From assembly GCF_033439725.1 (NCBI RefSeq), contig NW_026944385.1, positions 1,645,001 through 1,709,000 on the forward strand: a stretch of DNA of 64,000 nt. Direction: 5' to 3'. The position numbers and the translations under genes are program-made. Numbering within the stretch: position 1 is the first letter of the stretch; each line of letters opens with the position of its first letter. Under the pieces are notes generated by a model. That model had not been told where the DNA came from, searched no databases, and saw nothing but the letters and a program-made list of their open reading frames with translations. This stretch comes from Neurospora tetraspora (taxonomy: Eukaryota; Ascomycota; Sordariomycetes; Sordariales; Sordariaceae). Of the stretch, positions 24,827 through 37,294 are shown in pieces.

Positions 24827-27800
24827 TCAGCGTGCTCCGGCTGGCCTGTTGACAAAGATCTCCTCCGCCTCGTCGTCATCCGGATCCTCAATACTTGTCC
24901 TCCTCTTTGCCTCTACCGCTCGGTTGATCTTCTTGCCGTCCTCGCCGATAACCAGATCCTCCATCATAGCATCCAGTTCCTCGGGCTCCTCTGTTATGGT
25001 AACACCGCTTCCAGGGCTAACATTTTCCTTCTGCTTTTCTGAACCCTGCTCGCCCGTCGAAGACGCCGTAGCCTCCTTCTCATCCTTCTTTCCGAATCCA
25101 GGAGTAGAGAAAGGCCACAGGTTACCAAACGGACTACCGCTTTTGCTCGGATGGACGGGGAGTGGCTTGACCAGGATCTTCTCCCGCGCAGGGTCAATGC
25201 CAGAGACCATACGACCCGAACCGGGAGAGTGTTCCGAATCTTTGGCGTTGCCTTCAACCTCGGGCATGGCAAAGTCTCCAAACTCTTCGTCGTCGATATC
25301 ATCCACCACTTCACCTCCGTCACCCCCATCATCAGATTCGCTGTCACGCCCATCCCCGAATCGTTCCGCATCCTGGCTATCCTCCCTGCTCTTGTTCTTC
25401 TGTCCACCAGGAACCATACCGCGCCACCAAGACCCACGATTCCACGTACTGCCTCCCATGCCGTTATGGGCTGTGTTATCCAAGTCTCCATCATCGCTAC
25501 CAGACCCATTGCCATCGTTTTCCTCATCCTCATCCTCGTCCTCTTCATCCTCAAAAGGATTCCGGAGGCTATCGCTGGCTGACTCATTTGGGAGGCTAAA
25601 TGTACCAGAACCGGTGGAGTTGTCAGCCTGAGCCGAGCCGCCCTCTTGCCCGCCATTCGCTGCAGCTTCAGCGTTGCGCTTGTTCATAGCTAGCCTGGCA
25701 GCAAGTTGGAGACGCGCACGAGAAGGAGGGATGTTAAGCGGGGGAGGAGGTGGTGGGGGCGGTGGAATCGAAGGTGGGTTCATCGAGTTCGACAGGTTGG
25801 CGTTAAGAGGGTCGGTGTAAGCACGGAACTGCATGCTGAATTAGCATATTGTTCGTATCTGGAAGAGAAAGAAACAAAAGGAAATGGTTAGTGGAATGTG
25901 AATCAAGAGAAGGTGAGCAAGATCAGGCAGGCATGGCGACTGGCGACTGCGTAGCAATACGTGTAAGGGTCTGGAGACAGAGAGTATGCCATCGGGCGGA
26001 ATATAGGTGATATGCAACGATAGAAGGAACCATGGGAAACAAGAGAGGGTCTTCTTGACGTTGCGGCACCCTTGGTGTCAGAAAAGAACCGACCACGGCC
26101 CTGAGGAAGGGAGCCTGATCACGAGTATCCACTGGAGTGAGGAGAAGGAGGAAAATGAGAGGAAAACATGTCCGAAGTTGCTAGCCCACTATGTCCTTGG
26201 CGCCCTTTAATCATACAACACCCTCAACCAAAAGAATAATCCTGACAGCTCGGACGACGTGAAGCAGATGAGAGCAACAATTTGTTGCCCGAGTCTCGCG
26301 TCAGAGGGTCCAGATCGGGGATCGGACCCTCATATCCGGTCGGTGTCCTCTGTTCGAGAAGGGGACGGAGGAGGAAAGTGGATCATCCGGTTGATTTGAC
26401 AAAGAAAGTGATTGAGCTCGAGTGCGTCTGTAGGGCTGGGTTCCGGCCTCGTCCATTGGCCTTCAAAGTCGTCATAGAGTGGAGCGTCGATCTCATCAAC
26501 GCCCCATGCAGGCTCGATAGGGCTCTCCTGGGTGGAAGGTTGCGGTCTCACTGGTGACAGTGCCTCGGGGGATCGAGCTGGCGGTGGCGGGTTTGTCTGG
26601 GTAGGGGGTCGCTGTGCGAGCGTTTCCGCTTTCCAAGCAACGGCTGGAGAGCAGCCATCAAAGTCGGCAAGACCTTCTTCGAAGTCCTCAAGGTCCAATC
26701 CATAGCTGCTTGGGTCGTCTTCGTAGTCTTGTTCGTCGAAGGGCTCGTTGTGTTCGACATCGACTTCGAAATCAACATCCTTAACATGGTGGACCTCGGC
26801 AAGCTCCTCCCCGTCGACGAAGGAGCCGTGGTCGCGTTTGCTCGGTATCAAGGGCTCACTTGAGCCTAGGGGGAACATGTCATGGGGGTGGAGAAGAGAT
26901 GAGACATAATCAGAATAACCAACCTCGTTGTTAACATCCTCCTCGTTGTCCTGTTCTTCGTCCTCGTCCTCATCGCTCGAACTGCCAAACCCGCTCATAA
27001 GAGTACCGGCGCTGATGGCAAACGGCCCAATCCCATTTCCACCCGAACTGTCCGCAACATCCTGTCCTCCATTCAACCCTGCCTCAGCAAGGGCGTTGGA
27101 ACCGCCACTCAGACCAAGAGATCCAAGAGCGGAGAGTCCGACGCCAGACATCCCGGAGCCAGAACGGCCCATGAGGCTCTCTGGTCGCACACCTCCGAGC
27201 ACGGCATTGTCGCGTGTTCGCGTAGCGCTAAGCGGGCCTTCCACGTACTCGATCCAATCCCGCGCCATGACCTTCTCCAGAATGCACTCTGTGAGAACTT
27301 CGGTTTCGTGGCGCTCAGTAAACTTGACCACCTCCTCAGCAATGAGCGTCAAGTGCCCCATGTATCCCATACGGGTCTTTCTCTCGTTCTCGGATTTCTC
27401 GCTGGCGAGCTGTCCACCAATGATTTGGTTGGTGATGTCGGCCGTCTCAAAGAGGCTGATAGCTAGCTTATGGTTATAGCTGTCCTTCATAGGGCCGTTA
27501 AACACTTGCTGCACAATGTCGTAAACCACGTTGTGCAGGAAGTTGTTCCACGGGTAAGAGAAGAAGAAGCTCAAAATCGTGGGGACAACTTTGTATTCGA
27601 CAAACTGCATCTTGAGGTAGTCGCCGACAACAGGCTCGTGCTTCTTGTCGGCCTGAGAAGCGTCGTGGGCGATCGTGGCATCGGGGTCACTCTGTTCTCG
27701 ACCGGTAGACATTTGACCAGTCTCCGCCTGCTCCTCCTTTGTAGTAGTGGCCTGGTTAGGCTCCGAGGAGTCTGTTGTTCGGGCGGATGTCGAAAAGAGC

Positions 27801-29709
27801 GGCGCAGGAGTATCGTCCGGGTGGGGAGACATCTCTTCTGGAGCTACGCGCTTGTCCGAGCCGCCGCGAAGTTCCAACTGAACGTCCTCGGAAGGCTTAA
27901 GATCCAAATCACTTCCTTCTTTGCTGGTAGAGGTTTCCTCTGTCTTGTTTCCATCGTCGTTCTGTCCTTCTGAAGCAGAAGCTGTCCTGATAGGTACGGA
28001 TGCCTTCTTGGTAGGGGAAAGAGGCGCAACCACCAGGTTCGGGTCGTCGAACTTGATGGGTGCTGTATCCTCCATGGGATTATGGAGGTCGCGAACACGC
28101 AGCCTTGGAGAGCTCAGCGGCTCGTCAACAAAGTCGTCCTCGTCCTTATCAAGGAATGACGATGTCGGGCCTGGCAAGGAACCTTCGGGAAGCTCCTCGA
28201 TGCCGTGCGTGATGTCCTCGTCGGTGGTATGCGTGACCTCCTCGAAGCCATCATCATCTACCGATGTGTTGGTGACCCCCAACTTCCTGCCGGTATCCGC
28301 CGGGGAAGAGTGCGACGCGCGCATTGTGATATCTTCCGCCGCGGATGGGGGTTCCTGCTCCCGAACAGGCACGAGCCGGCCTTGCGTGCGGAGCAACTGT
28401 CGCTGAGCATCACGCTGCGCAATGACTTCTTCGGCGCCCACCTCATTCAGCAAGCCCATGTTGCTGCAGTGGAGCAGCTCAGCCATCAGCTCACATGTCT
28501 TGAATCTGTCGAAGCCCAGCGGCTCGATATGATCACCAAACGTGGAAGTGAAGCGTTCCTTTTGCGCGGGGGCGTTCATGATGAGGCTCATGAAATCCGG
28601 AATATGGTCGGCAAACATGCGAAGCAAGGTTCCAAGGTAGATCGGGTCGCGGGTTGAGGGGGTCGAGTTGGGCTCGGTTGCCTCTGGGTCGTAATCGGAG
28701 TTGTTCTTTCTAATGACTTCGATAACAATGCCCACACCACACGTGAGGGGGTTGCCGCCACCAAGCATGTACTTGATCAACTGCTCCACGCAGGGCTTCG
28801 AGACAAGTTGTCGTGTGAGCTCGTTCGGTCCGATGCAGGTCTGTTCATTCTGCGAGGCATTGGCGGAGACAGTAATGATGGCCTTGATGAAATCGGCGGC
28901 GGAGGTCTGGGTTGCCCAGCCATGCTCTGGGCCGAGGAAAGAAAGCAGAGTGGGCATAACGTCTTGAGTATAGAGCCACTAAAAGATGAGGACGCCGGTT
29001 AGTAAAAGGGAACTCGCAGTACCGGAACTGATCCACTTACCTCGACTATACCATGCCCAGCCTCGGTTCTCTCCAAGCTGATGATCCTCAGCAGCAGGTC
29101 CATAACCATCGGGCAATCGACGTGCTTGAGCATATCGGGAACCGCATTGTCGAGAGATTTAAGAAGGTCGATCATTTCCTCGGTTTTTCTGTCGAACAAG
29201 GACTCGTTCACCTTGGTGAAGTAACTGGCCTGGAGGGGGTCGAGCGGGGCAGGGCGCTTCAGGAATTGCCAGAACTCGCGCAGCAGGTCTTTGCTCTCCA
29301 TAAGAGCCTCGAATATTGACCAGTTGTCCGACGACAGAATCTCGGCCGCGACAAAAGCATAGCGGTTCCATTTCTTTTCGACGGCGCTGTCGTCGTTGCT
29401 TGCATCGGTGGCCCGCGATGAGGCGCGGGGTCGAGTAAAGGGTAGGGAGATACCCCTCTGGTTTTCGTCTTCCTCATCGTCCTCATTTTCAGCAGCCGCC
29501 ACGGGCTCCAGCTTGGGAGCGACAACGTATTCTAGCAACCTCTTGAGGACATCCTGGTCGCGGAGATACTCGACAAGCTTCGCATTGTGTTGCTTGAGCT
29601 CCTGGATCAAGTCGCTCTCATCGAGAAGCTCCTCAAGGGCAAAGTCGCCGCGGTCGAGGATGTTGTCTATTGTGCTGGCAACAGCGTAGCCGCCGAACCG
29701 CCAGAACAT
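24827..29709 (-). CDS. SIT4 phosphatase-associated protein (SAP family)
   Basis: SAP proteins bind the PP2A-like phosphatase Sit4/PP6 and link it to cell-cycle and nutrient signalling. Exon 1 is 29041-29709, opening MFWRFGGYAVASTID, the family's hallmark start. A 62-nt intron (28979-29040) leads to exon 2, which carries the alpha-helical SAP domain through FSYPWNNFLHNVVYD and GYMGHLTLIAEEVVKF to the acidic GFGSSSDEDEDEE stretch. The usual family C-terminus (YTDPLNAN, Pro run, NIPPSRARLQLAARLAM, FGDFAMPE, VEAKRRTS) sits at 24827-25828. Joining 26924 to 25828 (donor GTTGGT, acceptor ATGCAG) gives 1241 aa, but the intron would be 1.1 kb with a weak donor. If not spliced, exon 2 reads on in frame to a stop at 26330, giving 1105 aa with a different tail. 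Cytosolic. The family call is firm; the 3' structure is not. Confidence 0.85.
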
Positions 29710-32165
29710 GTTGGGCAAATGTTATGAGTACGTCGGGGCGCCAGCGGTGAGGGGCACTGACACCGGACACGATTGAGGTGGCTCTTTTGACGGTTGTATG
29801 CAAGTTCGGGGGGCGGGCATGCGGCGGGGTTGAAAAGCAGGTGGGATGCGAATTGCGGATTGACCGGATTATTTGGCCGTCCTGGTCGGATGTGGTCTAG
29901 CCTAGCTCGGATTTTTCGTCTAATATTAGGCTTTGGGCTGGGGGGAAAGTATCGAATCGGGTTATGAGCTTGTGAATCGATCGGGCAAAGGGTATCTCAA
30001 GGTGTAAAACTGCAATGAGGAGTAGACAGCGTTAGCTTGTGAAGCGAGGCCAGAACAGCAGAGGCCAAGCAAGGTAGAAGATGGATAGTAGCGATGATGT
30101 AAGATGGGCGCTTAGGGTTAAGGAGGAGCAGGTTCAAGAGAACGAGGACAAGGCAGAATAGGGTTCGCTGGAGACGGCAACTAGGAGCAGGTAGCCTTCC
30201 TTGGGGATAGGGGCAACACAAGGTCTCTCAAGGGGACTGGAAGGGGAGCTGGAACAGATGCAGGGGGGCACGTGAAATGACTGGCTGGGACGATGTTTGG
30301 CGCCGAGGGTCGAAGGGTAGAAGCACCTTCTCCAAACCATTTGCTGCTGGGTTTCAAGGCGTGCAGGAGCAGCTTGCATTTCCCAGCCGAACCGGTTCGC
30401 AAGCGCGATGGGTAAGGCAGTTGCTAGAAGATGTTGTTGTTGACGGGGAGATGGTGATGATGGTGATGAGGGGCGATGGTGGTCGACTTGTTGGTGGTTG
30501 TGATGATTGGTGACGGGGGGCAGGACGGGGGGGCACGGGGCAACATCCACACAAGGACGGGAGGGCAGAGGAGGGGAAGCTGTGCTTGGCTACGACGACC
30601 TCGAGCCCTGGCTGCTTGCTGCCCTGCGTGGTGGACGGGGCAGGGCGACGGCGGGCACGGCACTGGACTGGGGATGGGACTGCAGTGGCCCGGACTCGGG
30701 GGCCTGGCCAAGAAGGGGGCTTCGTCGACGGGGTCTGAGGGGGGCCTGAGAGAGGGACCAGACTGAGAACACGTACAGAAACTTTTTGGTTGTTGAAGGA
30801 GGCAATCAAATCGCAGCACGGCTGTGAGCTGACTACCCAGGTTGAGAAGTAAAAAAGGGCGTTGCCGTCATGAAGAATCGAGCGATTGACGGGACAGGAG
30901 CAATCGGGGCGCGTGGGCAAAGGTTGGCACGCTGGGTTGTTGAAGGGTCTGGGCAGATTCCAGATTCCAGATTTCAGTTGTTGATGTTGACGCTGAACGC
31001 TGACGCTCTTGTCCATCCGAGTCAAGTCTGCGAAATTGGAATGGAGTGGGCGATGGGCTTGGTCACGCTTGATTACGTCTCGTCTTCTCCACAACACTGT
31101 GTACGGGAGCTTGTCATTGGTTCATTTTGTTGGGGTCGGGCGCTTGGGCCAGCCTACACAGTAGGTCTGCGCTTTCGTCGAGCGTGAGAACGCCGACTGG
31201 GCTCAATGAGGTGGTTCGGAGTGACATTCTTATCGCTCTTTATCAGTCAGCATCAAAACATTGATGTTGATCTCTTACTTGCCTCACGTCATTCCGAGGT
31301 CTTTCATCGTGAGGGCCGTTTTGTTCATTCATCTCTACAAAAGCCGAGTGGCACAATGAAATCCCCAGGTTTGTCCAGGAACAAGCACCCGGTTGCGCCC
31401 TCCGATAAGCCCTTCGTTGAGTCGTCGACAGCAAGAATAGGGATATCTCAACTCTCAGCTCATGCCGAATCGTGGTCAACTCAAACGTTAACATGTGGCC
31501 GTCTCTTCCCTTGGGCTCATCAGTGATTCTCCCTTGCTGTCAAGAGAGTGAAGTCTCCAACCCTTTCACCAGGTTTCAAGGCAATCCAGGCGAGCTAGGC
31601 TCAGTCAGGCCACCAGCGATCCCAACGATCCATCCAATCCTCGGTCCTCTCACTTGAAAGCAATCTGTCGCGCCGCCCATTCGCCACGTTTTTACCCCTG
31701 GCTCAGCACGTGTCGACCACAGATGGCATGCCACTGGCAGCCGCCAGCCCCCAGATCCCGAACCGCCAACGAACCAATTCTCCGTTATCTTATCTCGTCC
31801 GCAGGTCAGGTAGAGGTACCCAGGAACTCATCACTCACACAATACACCATCTGTTTGTGAGATGCCACCCGTGAAAGATATTTGGCCAGGTATCGAAACG
31901 GTTCATTATTATATTATCCAACTTGTCTCGCATATGCGCGCCAGACAGTTGGGATTATGATGGTTCCGTTGGCGACCAGGTACAACTAGAAGCTGAGATA
32001 AGAGTCAAGTGAGATCCTAGAATTACATTCAGGGCAAATATCGTTGATGATCCAAACATGGTCCATCACGTATTCCTCCGAGTGTTCCAACTTTTGGAGA
32101 TTATTGTAGGCAGAAAGAGAGGAAAGAGGATGGCCGGCCATCCAAAACTTTAGAGAAGTAGACGA
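29710..32165. other. 2.4-kb intergenic region
   Basis: This lies upstream of the SAP gene and downstream of the next minus-strand gene. It is rich in G on the plus strand around 30480-30760. No gene, RNA or clear regulatory motif was identified; the region next to 29710 presumably contains a 5' UTR and promoter. Confidence 0.5.
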
Positions 32166-34490
32166 CTACACATCATTTTCCTCCACGGACGCAGTGCCGG
32201 GATAGATCTCTTCGTCTGTCACCTCGATATGAAGCTGCATCATCTTTTTCCGTCCATCGTAGCTAGTGTAAGCAAAGGTGGTTCCTCGCAATGGCCTGTA
32301 ATTACTGCAGCTCATAGCATCCTTTTCAGCATGATTATGGCCTTGTGACTTATCAGCGTCGGGTTCTGGCAGGAAATCCACCGTCGCACCTTTGCTTCCG
32401 GAACTAACGCAAAAGTGCGTGGGATCACTGTAAGCACGACTGCTAAGATCCCAAACATGGCCAACGGCTCGGCAGCCCCCATTGCGGTACCGGAAAATGA
32501 TGCCCAGGCACGTTCCCTCCGAGCCGCTCCCGTCATCAAGATAATAAACCCGGGCTTCTGATACTTCCGAAAGAGGTGCGTAGCTCACGACCCCGTCACA
32601 AGGAATATTAAGATTATCAGGCAGTCTGGGGTAGCGAAAGGTGCTGATTTCGTCTTCATTGAGGCCTCCAACATCATCGGATGGTGTTCTTGTTCCTTCG
32701 GAATTGTCGAGGTCATGTATTGTCGCGAAAATAATATTCTCTTCGTGAAGCCTACACCCTTGGCCGTACACTAGGGCTTTAGGCTTTTTTTTGCTCCAAA
32801 GCACCGGTGGCCTGCCATCTGGGTATCCCCTGTATCGAGGAAGCCCGATGGTATCACGCGTGCTCATATTTATAATAATGTCTCCCGCGAGACGCATGCG
32901 AACAAAAATGCGGCTGTTCTCGCACTGGATGACGCCAATGTGGAGAATTTGGTCTCCGGGAGCAATTGGCAGATACCACAGACGCCTCGTTCGGTGCTTC
33001 TCAACGATTGGCGAGTCGTAAAATCCAGTGTCATCGTTGTAATGGGCGAAAATGGATCTCAGGTCAGTCTTGTGACTGAACATGAAAGTCAAGCCAGTGA
33101 CTGAATTGAAGTTGAGGATGTGGCACGTAGAAATTCCTTTGCGAACGGGGAAGTATCGAGAGCGCGGGGGGCTAAAACGCTCGGTAATCAGACGTGTGGT
33201 TTGGCCCGGGGAAGGAGGATCTGGTGTATCCCACATGGGTAGTTCAAAGTGGTAAAATTTTGGAAAACGGAGGCAGAGTAAGCCGTCCTTGACACAGGCA
33301 GTAAAGTTACGCAATGTAGAAAGCTTCTCGACGACGAAGCCAAGATCAGCGAACCAAATCCCGGTAAAGGAAGGATGACGGGGAAGCCGCTCAATCACCT
33401 TGATGCCACGGTTATCAAGCGTGATGCGCATGACTGAGTCTACATCATTGATAGCAGACACGTGCTTAGGATCGGAGGGAAGAAGCAGGTCTCGTCGCTT
33501 CCACTTGACGATGTCGGCCAGGGGAATTTCTGTGAAAGGTTGTTCGGGTAGTAAAGCGAGTTGCAGGGCCAAGGTATAAGCCAAGATAGCTTTCCATAGA
33601 AAAACACCCGGCGAGGAGTGCTCGTGAATGAGTTGGACAATTTCGGTTGGGCACCGGGCCAGTCCAGGCAGACCGTAGGCACGGGCAACCTCCCTGATGG
33701 CCACCTCCGACATGTCGAAGACGGTGGGACTTGTGACTTTGTAGTAGTACGGACGGGGACCGGGATATCTCACCACGGAAGCCAGCCAGAGTCTCTCCCT
33801 GGCCAACTCTGGGGAAAGAGGATAGGCGTGGAGGAAGGTGGCGTAGCAATCGTGGTGATAGGCGATGGCGCTGTAGCGAGGGACAATATCGAAGGGCCAG
33901 CTCTCACGATTGACCGAGGGGCGTGGTCTCCAGGGAGGGTGGGTATGGTAGAGACACCATTTGCCGTCTACGATGGTGTAGGCAGACTCAACTGTGTATT
34001 CAAAGTGTCCGCTAGCGAAGCGAAAGAAGGACGGAAATGGGCCTATGGAGCCGACGTAGCTAAGCTGGTCTTTCAAGCCATACAAGACTGTCATAAGCGT
34101 TTCGGGTTGATCGCCACCTGTCTCCGGTTTGTCGATATCGACGAAACAGGCTCCGCAGCACGGCAAGACCCGCAAGGCCTCCGTACAATCCGCGCCTGGT
34201 CCATCGTAGGAAGAGCAGGACGGGGGATCACGGGATTCACGCAGGGCTCGAAATGCCGACCTCAATCTCTGGTGGCGATTTGAGCCCGGACGAGGAATTG
34301 CGTGCGAATCTTGCTGAGAGATGTTTTGCGAGTCGTTGGAGGTGACGGTGGAAGAGTCGTTCGAAGTGACATTGGAAGTGACATTGGAATGGATGTTTTG
34401 CGAGGTGTTGGAAGAGACGTTGGAAGAGACGTTGGAAGTGTCGTTGGAAGTGTCGTTGGAAGTGTCGTTGGAAGCTGGAACGCCGTTCAT
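32166..34490 (-). CDS. uncharacterised 774-residue fungal protein with Asn/Ser/Thr repeat N-terminus
   Basis: I do not recognise the family. One uninterrupted frame runs from an ATG at 34488-34490 to 32166. The first 60 or so residues are a low-complexity Asn-Asp-Ser-Thr region built from tetrapeptide repeats such as NDTS, encoded by 12-bp tandem repeats at about 34340-34478. A CCGACF cysteine cluster follows near residue 115. Around residue 280 is an F-box-like helix (LARCPTEIVQLIHEHSS), and the C-terminal third looks beta-rich with GIIFRYRNGGCRAVGHVWD near residue 690, a pattern seen in large fungal-specific families of unknown function. No signal peptide or membrane span. A role as an F-box-type adaptor is possible but unproven. 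Single-exon structure and length make it a real gene. Confidence 0.75.
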   Translation of the reverse strand: MNGVPASNDTSNDTSNDTSNVSSNVSSNTSQNIHSNVTSNVTSNDSSTVTSNDSQNISQQDSHAIPRPGSNRHQRLRSAFRALRESRDPPSCSSYDGPGADCTEALRVLPCCGACFVDIDKPETGGDQPETLMTVLYGLKDQLSYVGSIGPFPSFFRFASGHFEYTVESAYTIVDGKWCLYHTHPPWRPRPSVNRESWPFDIVPRYSAIAYHHDCYATFLHAYPLSPELARERLWLASVVRYPGPRPYYYKVTSPTVFDMSEVAIREVARAYGLPGLARCPTEIVQLIHEHSSPGVFLWKAILAYTLALQLALLPEQPFTEIPLADIVKWKRRDLLLPSDPKHVSAINDVDSVMRITLDNRGIKVIERLPRHPSFTGIWFADLGFVVEKLSTLRNFTACVKDGLLCLRFPKFYHFELPMWDTPDPPSPGQTTRLITERFSPPRSRYFPVRKGISTCHILNFNSVTGLTFMFSHKTDLRSIFAHYNDDTGFYDSPIVEKHRTRRLWYLPIAPGDQILHIGVIQCENSRIFVRMRLAGDIIINMSTRDTIGLPRYRGYPDGRPPVLWSKKKPKALVYGQGCRLHEENIIFATIHDLDNSEGTRTPSDDVGGLNEDEISTFRYPRLPDNLNIPCDGVVSYAPLSEVSEARVYYLDDGSGSEGTCLGIIFRYRNGGCRAVGHVWDLSSRAYSDPTHFCVSSGSKGATVDFLPEPDADKSQGHNHAEKDAMSCSNYRPLRGTTFAYTSYDGRKKMMQLHIEVTDEEIYPGTASVEENDV
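34340..34478. repeat. in-frame 12-bp coding minisatellite
   Basis: Repeats of a 12-bp unit (plus strand GTCGTTGGAAGT and variants such as GACATTGGAAGT) lie inside the start of the 774-residue protein and encode the Asn/Ser/Thr tetrapeptides. A unit change would keep frame. Confidence 0.8.
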
Positions 34491-35102
34491 TTTGAGGATT
34501 ATTTCTTGAGGATTCAATAAAGTGGAATGTCAGTCTGATAGTATCAAAAGCAGACAGGCGAGGAGGACCAACCGATGTAAGGAATGATGGGTAACCTTGA
34601 TTGATCGGAGGTTGAAGAAAGAACGAAGCAGGGGCAATGAATGCCCTTTAAAATTTTGAATTATATCCAGGAACTAACGGCAAGGTTGGTTGAGACTGCC
34701 AGATATACCGAGTTACCTTGTACACACCGGATTTTGAATTAAGAGGTGGACGGTCAGGACTTCCATGGTTCGGACGAAGTGATCTCTAAGGGGGTGGCTG
34801 GATGTTTGTGGTAAATTACGCAACGTACATGTATGTATGTACACTGTACTGGCTGTAACCTCCACTGAGTGGACATTAAGTGATAAGGCTGCATGGGCGG
34901 GCCACCCCGCTATGCGGAGCCCGTGAATCCCCGCATTTCAGGAACAGATACCATACTGGTAAGATTGTAAGGTAACATTGGCGACTCCTTCCGTCGTTGA
35001 CGAAACAACAATTTCAATTTCGATTGGAGACACTTATGGCAGTCACCATCAAGAATCCCACTCTACCAACTCCCATCGTCCCTTGTCAGATATCCTTCCC
35101 GT
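34491..35102. other. intergenic, no gene seen
   Basis: About 610 bp upstream of the uncharacterised gene. A short TATGTATGTA-type run occurs near 34830. Nothing else is supportable. Confidence 0.5.
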
Positions 35103-36541
35103 TCAAACATTTGACGGCGGCGGCGGCGACCAGGCTCGAAATCCCACCTCTTCTTCGGAAACATCTCTTCGATGTCTTCCCACCGAAAACTCCCTCGTTA
35201 GCATGATTCCGCCCGAGTCTCTCCACGCTCCCGGCATCTCTGGAACAGAGCGCAGAAACTGCTCCATGGAGACTGTACTGGATTTGTCTCCAGTATTGAC
35301 CGTTGGATTCGGTAGTCGCCGGGCAAGAGGCACCTCGTCGTCAGCATCATTACCAACCCTCCGAACCATTGTTGACTCGGACGTGGCCGGCTGTGTGCCT
35401 CGTGTCCCGCTAGCCTGACTGGTGGTATTTCCTGCGGATCGTGCTCGCTTCCTCTTGAAGTAGTCTTGGACCGCTAGACGTCCAAATGGGATGGAAACAG
35501 CAATGATGGCGACTGCTAGCTCGGCGGATTCCCAGACGACTAGCTCTGCTGCCGAGTCTGGGTCAACACGACAGGTTAGCCATAGTCCCCAATTCTGACC
35601 GGGATCAAGAAATACTGACATGTGAAATCATTCTCCAGGTCCGAAGCTTTGATGTAGGTTGTCTTGATGGCCGCAACGATACCGGTCCTGCATCGTCTTG
35701 TTAGCACGATGTTACAAACACCCAGGCGGATAGACTTACAGAAGCCCAAGACTCAAGACAAACCCAAGCACAACCTTTTCGATCCTCCTCACCTGAAGGT
35801 GCCAGATAATGCACCAAGGAAGTGCCACCAAAGCAAAATCCGTCACCGCCGACCACGCTAACCATCCAGTCTGTCAGTCAGAAACCCCTTCCTTCTTCTC
35901 TCCGACGGAACGACCAGGAAGACAAACTCACCTCCCGAAAAAGACCAATACCGACAAAGCACATTAATATCCCAACACCTTCCCTTGACCGTCGGATTCC
36001 ACCTTTTCTGGACAGGCGAGCACGAGACGAAAATAAAGATGCCCGACAACAGCTTCGTCACCAGCACCGACGCCGCCACGAAGACGAGCGCGTACCTCTG
36101 CCATTTTTTGCGTGCGATGTTGAACAGCGTCAGGCAGATGGACGTCTTGGCCAGCGCGATGCCGAAAAACACAAAGGCTCCGCCGATGAAGACGATCCTG
36201 GCGGCTGATATGGCTCGTGTGGGTGGGTGGATGGTCCAGATGTGGTAGCCAAAGCCGTGGCGGGTGGCAACGGCGGCGCAGATGGCGGCGGCGGAGAGGA
36301 TGAGCTGGGTATGGGTATGTTAGATTTGGGTCCCGTGGTGATGGGCATAAGAGATGGATGGATGTTCATAACAACGTACAAAGGAGATACCCAAGAGGAG
36401 ATCGTCGACGCCTAGCTGCTTGGCGTAGCGGTGCTTGCAGTAGTATCTGAAGCCCAGGGTTACGCCGGCTAAGGAAGCCATAACTGTGAAGACGATGATC
36501 AGGCGGGTGACCGCCGAGTCGGACTCGCTGGTTGAAGTCAT
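35103..36541 (-). CDS. fungal seven-helix membrane protein, rhodopsin-domain (PTH11-related) family
   Basis: This is an integral membrane protein of the large fungal 'rhodopsin domain' family, which is unrelated to retinal opsins and includes PTH11-like receptors. Five exons were traced: 36380-36541, 35932-36304, 35740-35857, 35620-35687 and 35103-35557. Introns are 52-75 nt with GTACGT, GTGAGT, GTAAGT and GTCAGT donors; the frame closes to 391 aa. Helices can be followed from RLIIVFTVMASLAGVTLGF at the N-terminus through ARIVFIGGAFVFFGIALAKT, WQRYALVFVAASVLVTKLL, the YWSFSGAWSAVTDFALVALP junction and WESAELAVAIIAVSIPFGR. A Cys-containing FVSCSPVQKRW loop and a long polar tail of about 130 residues follow the family pattern. 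There is no CFEM domain. Its ligand is unknown. The acceptor of intron 2 (TTAG at 35858-35861) was chosen because only it keeps frame. Confidence 0.82.
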
Positions 36542-37294
36542 TTTGGTGAGTGTCTGTGTCTCTGGGTTCTGGTGGTCGACATGGAGGCCATCGCTGTAGA
36601 TGGTAGGAAGACGGGAGGAGGACGAAGTAGAGCAGACAGCTTGAAGACGCCGACTTGAAAGCAAAAAGGTACTGTGGAATGTCCAACGTGCTATGCGTCT
36701 ACCTGGGATGCATCAAAGGCGATGTCTTCCATAGCTCAAAAGTAGTTAGTTCGCTGGTATGAATCACAGTAATGATCCCCCGGACCTCTTAATGCCAGAT
36801 ATTCATTCACCTACTAGCCATACTGTACCTTCTGAATCTCTTCTTTGGAGATATTATACTCCGTCAAGATGCATTCCAAACCACGACGTTGTTAAGGCAG
36901 TGGGAAAGGGGGTAAACAAGAAAGAAACGACGGGTTGGGTTTAGACTTCACGCGGGCTATCCCGCCCGCCACGTTGAGATCCTAGGGCGCTTTCATTGTG
37001 TCCGTTCATTGCCCGAGAAGCAAACAAATGATGAATGACGCATCGGTCCTCTGAGTTACGGCTATGGGTAATGGGCCAATGCAAACGAAGGGATGGTCAA
37101 CCGTCGCCGGGCGTGTGTATGTCCGTTGGTGCGACGTTGAAGTCGAGGCGGTATAAGCATATCGCATGAAAGGTCGCCGATACTGCGGTGATACACGTCA
37201 ACTGTGTCAACATCATTCACGTTTTTTGCGTGCTCTATGGTATATGTTAGGGATACATAGGCTGGGTGTCCTGTATCTGTTTTTAACAGTCAAA
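36542..37294. other. intergenic, no protein gene seen
   Basis: This is 750 bp of ordinary composition upstream of the membrane-protein gene and left of a Pol III-like element. No coding or regulatory feature could be supported. Confidence 0.5.
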
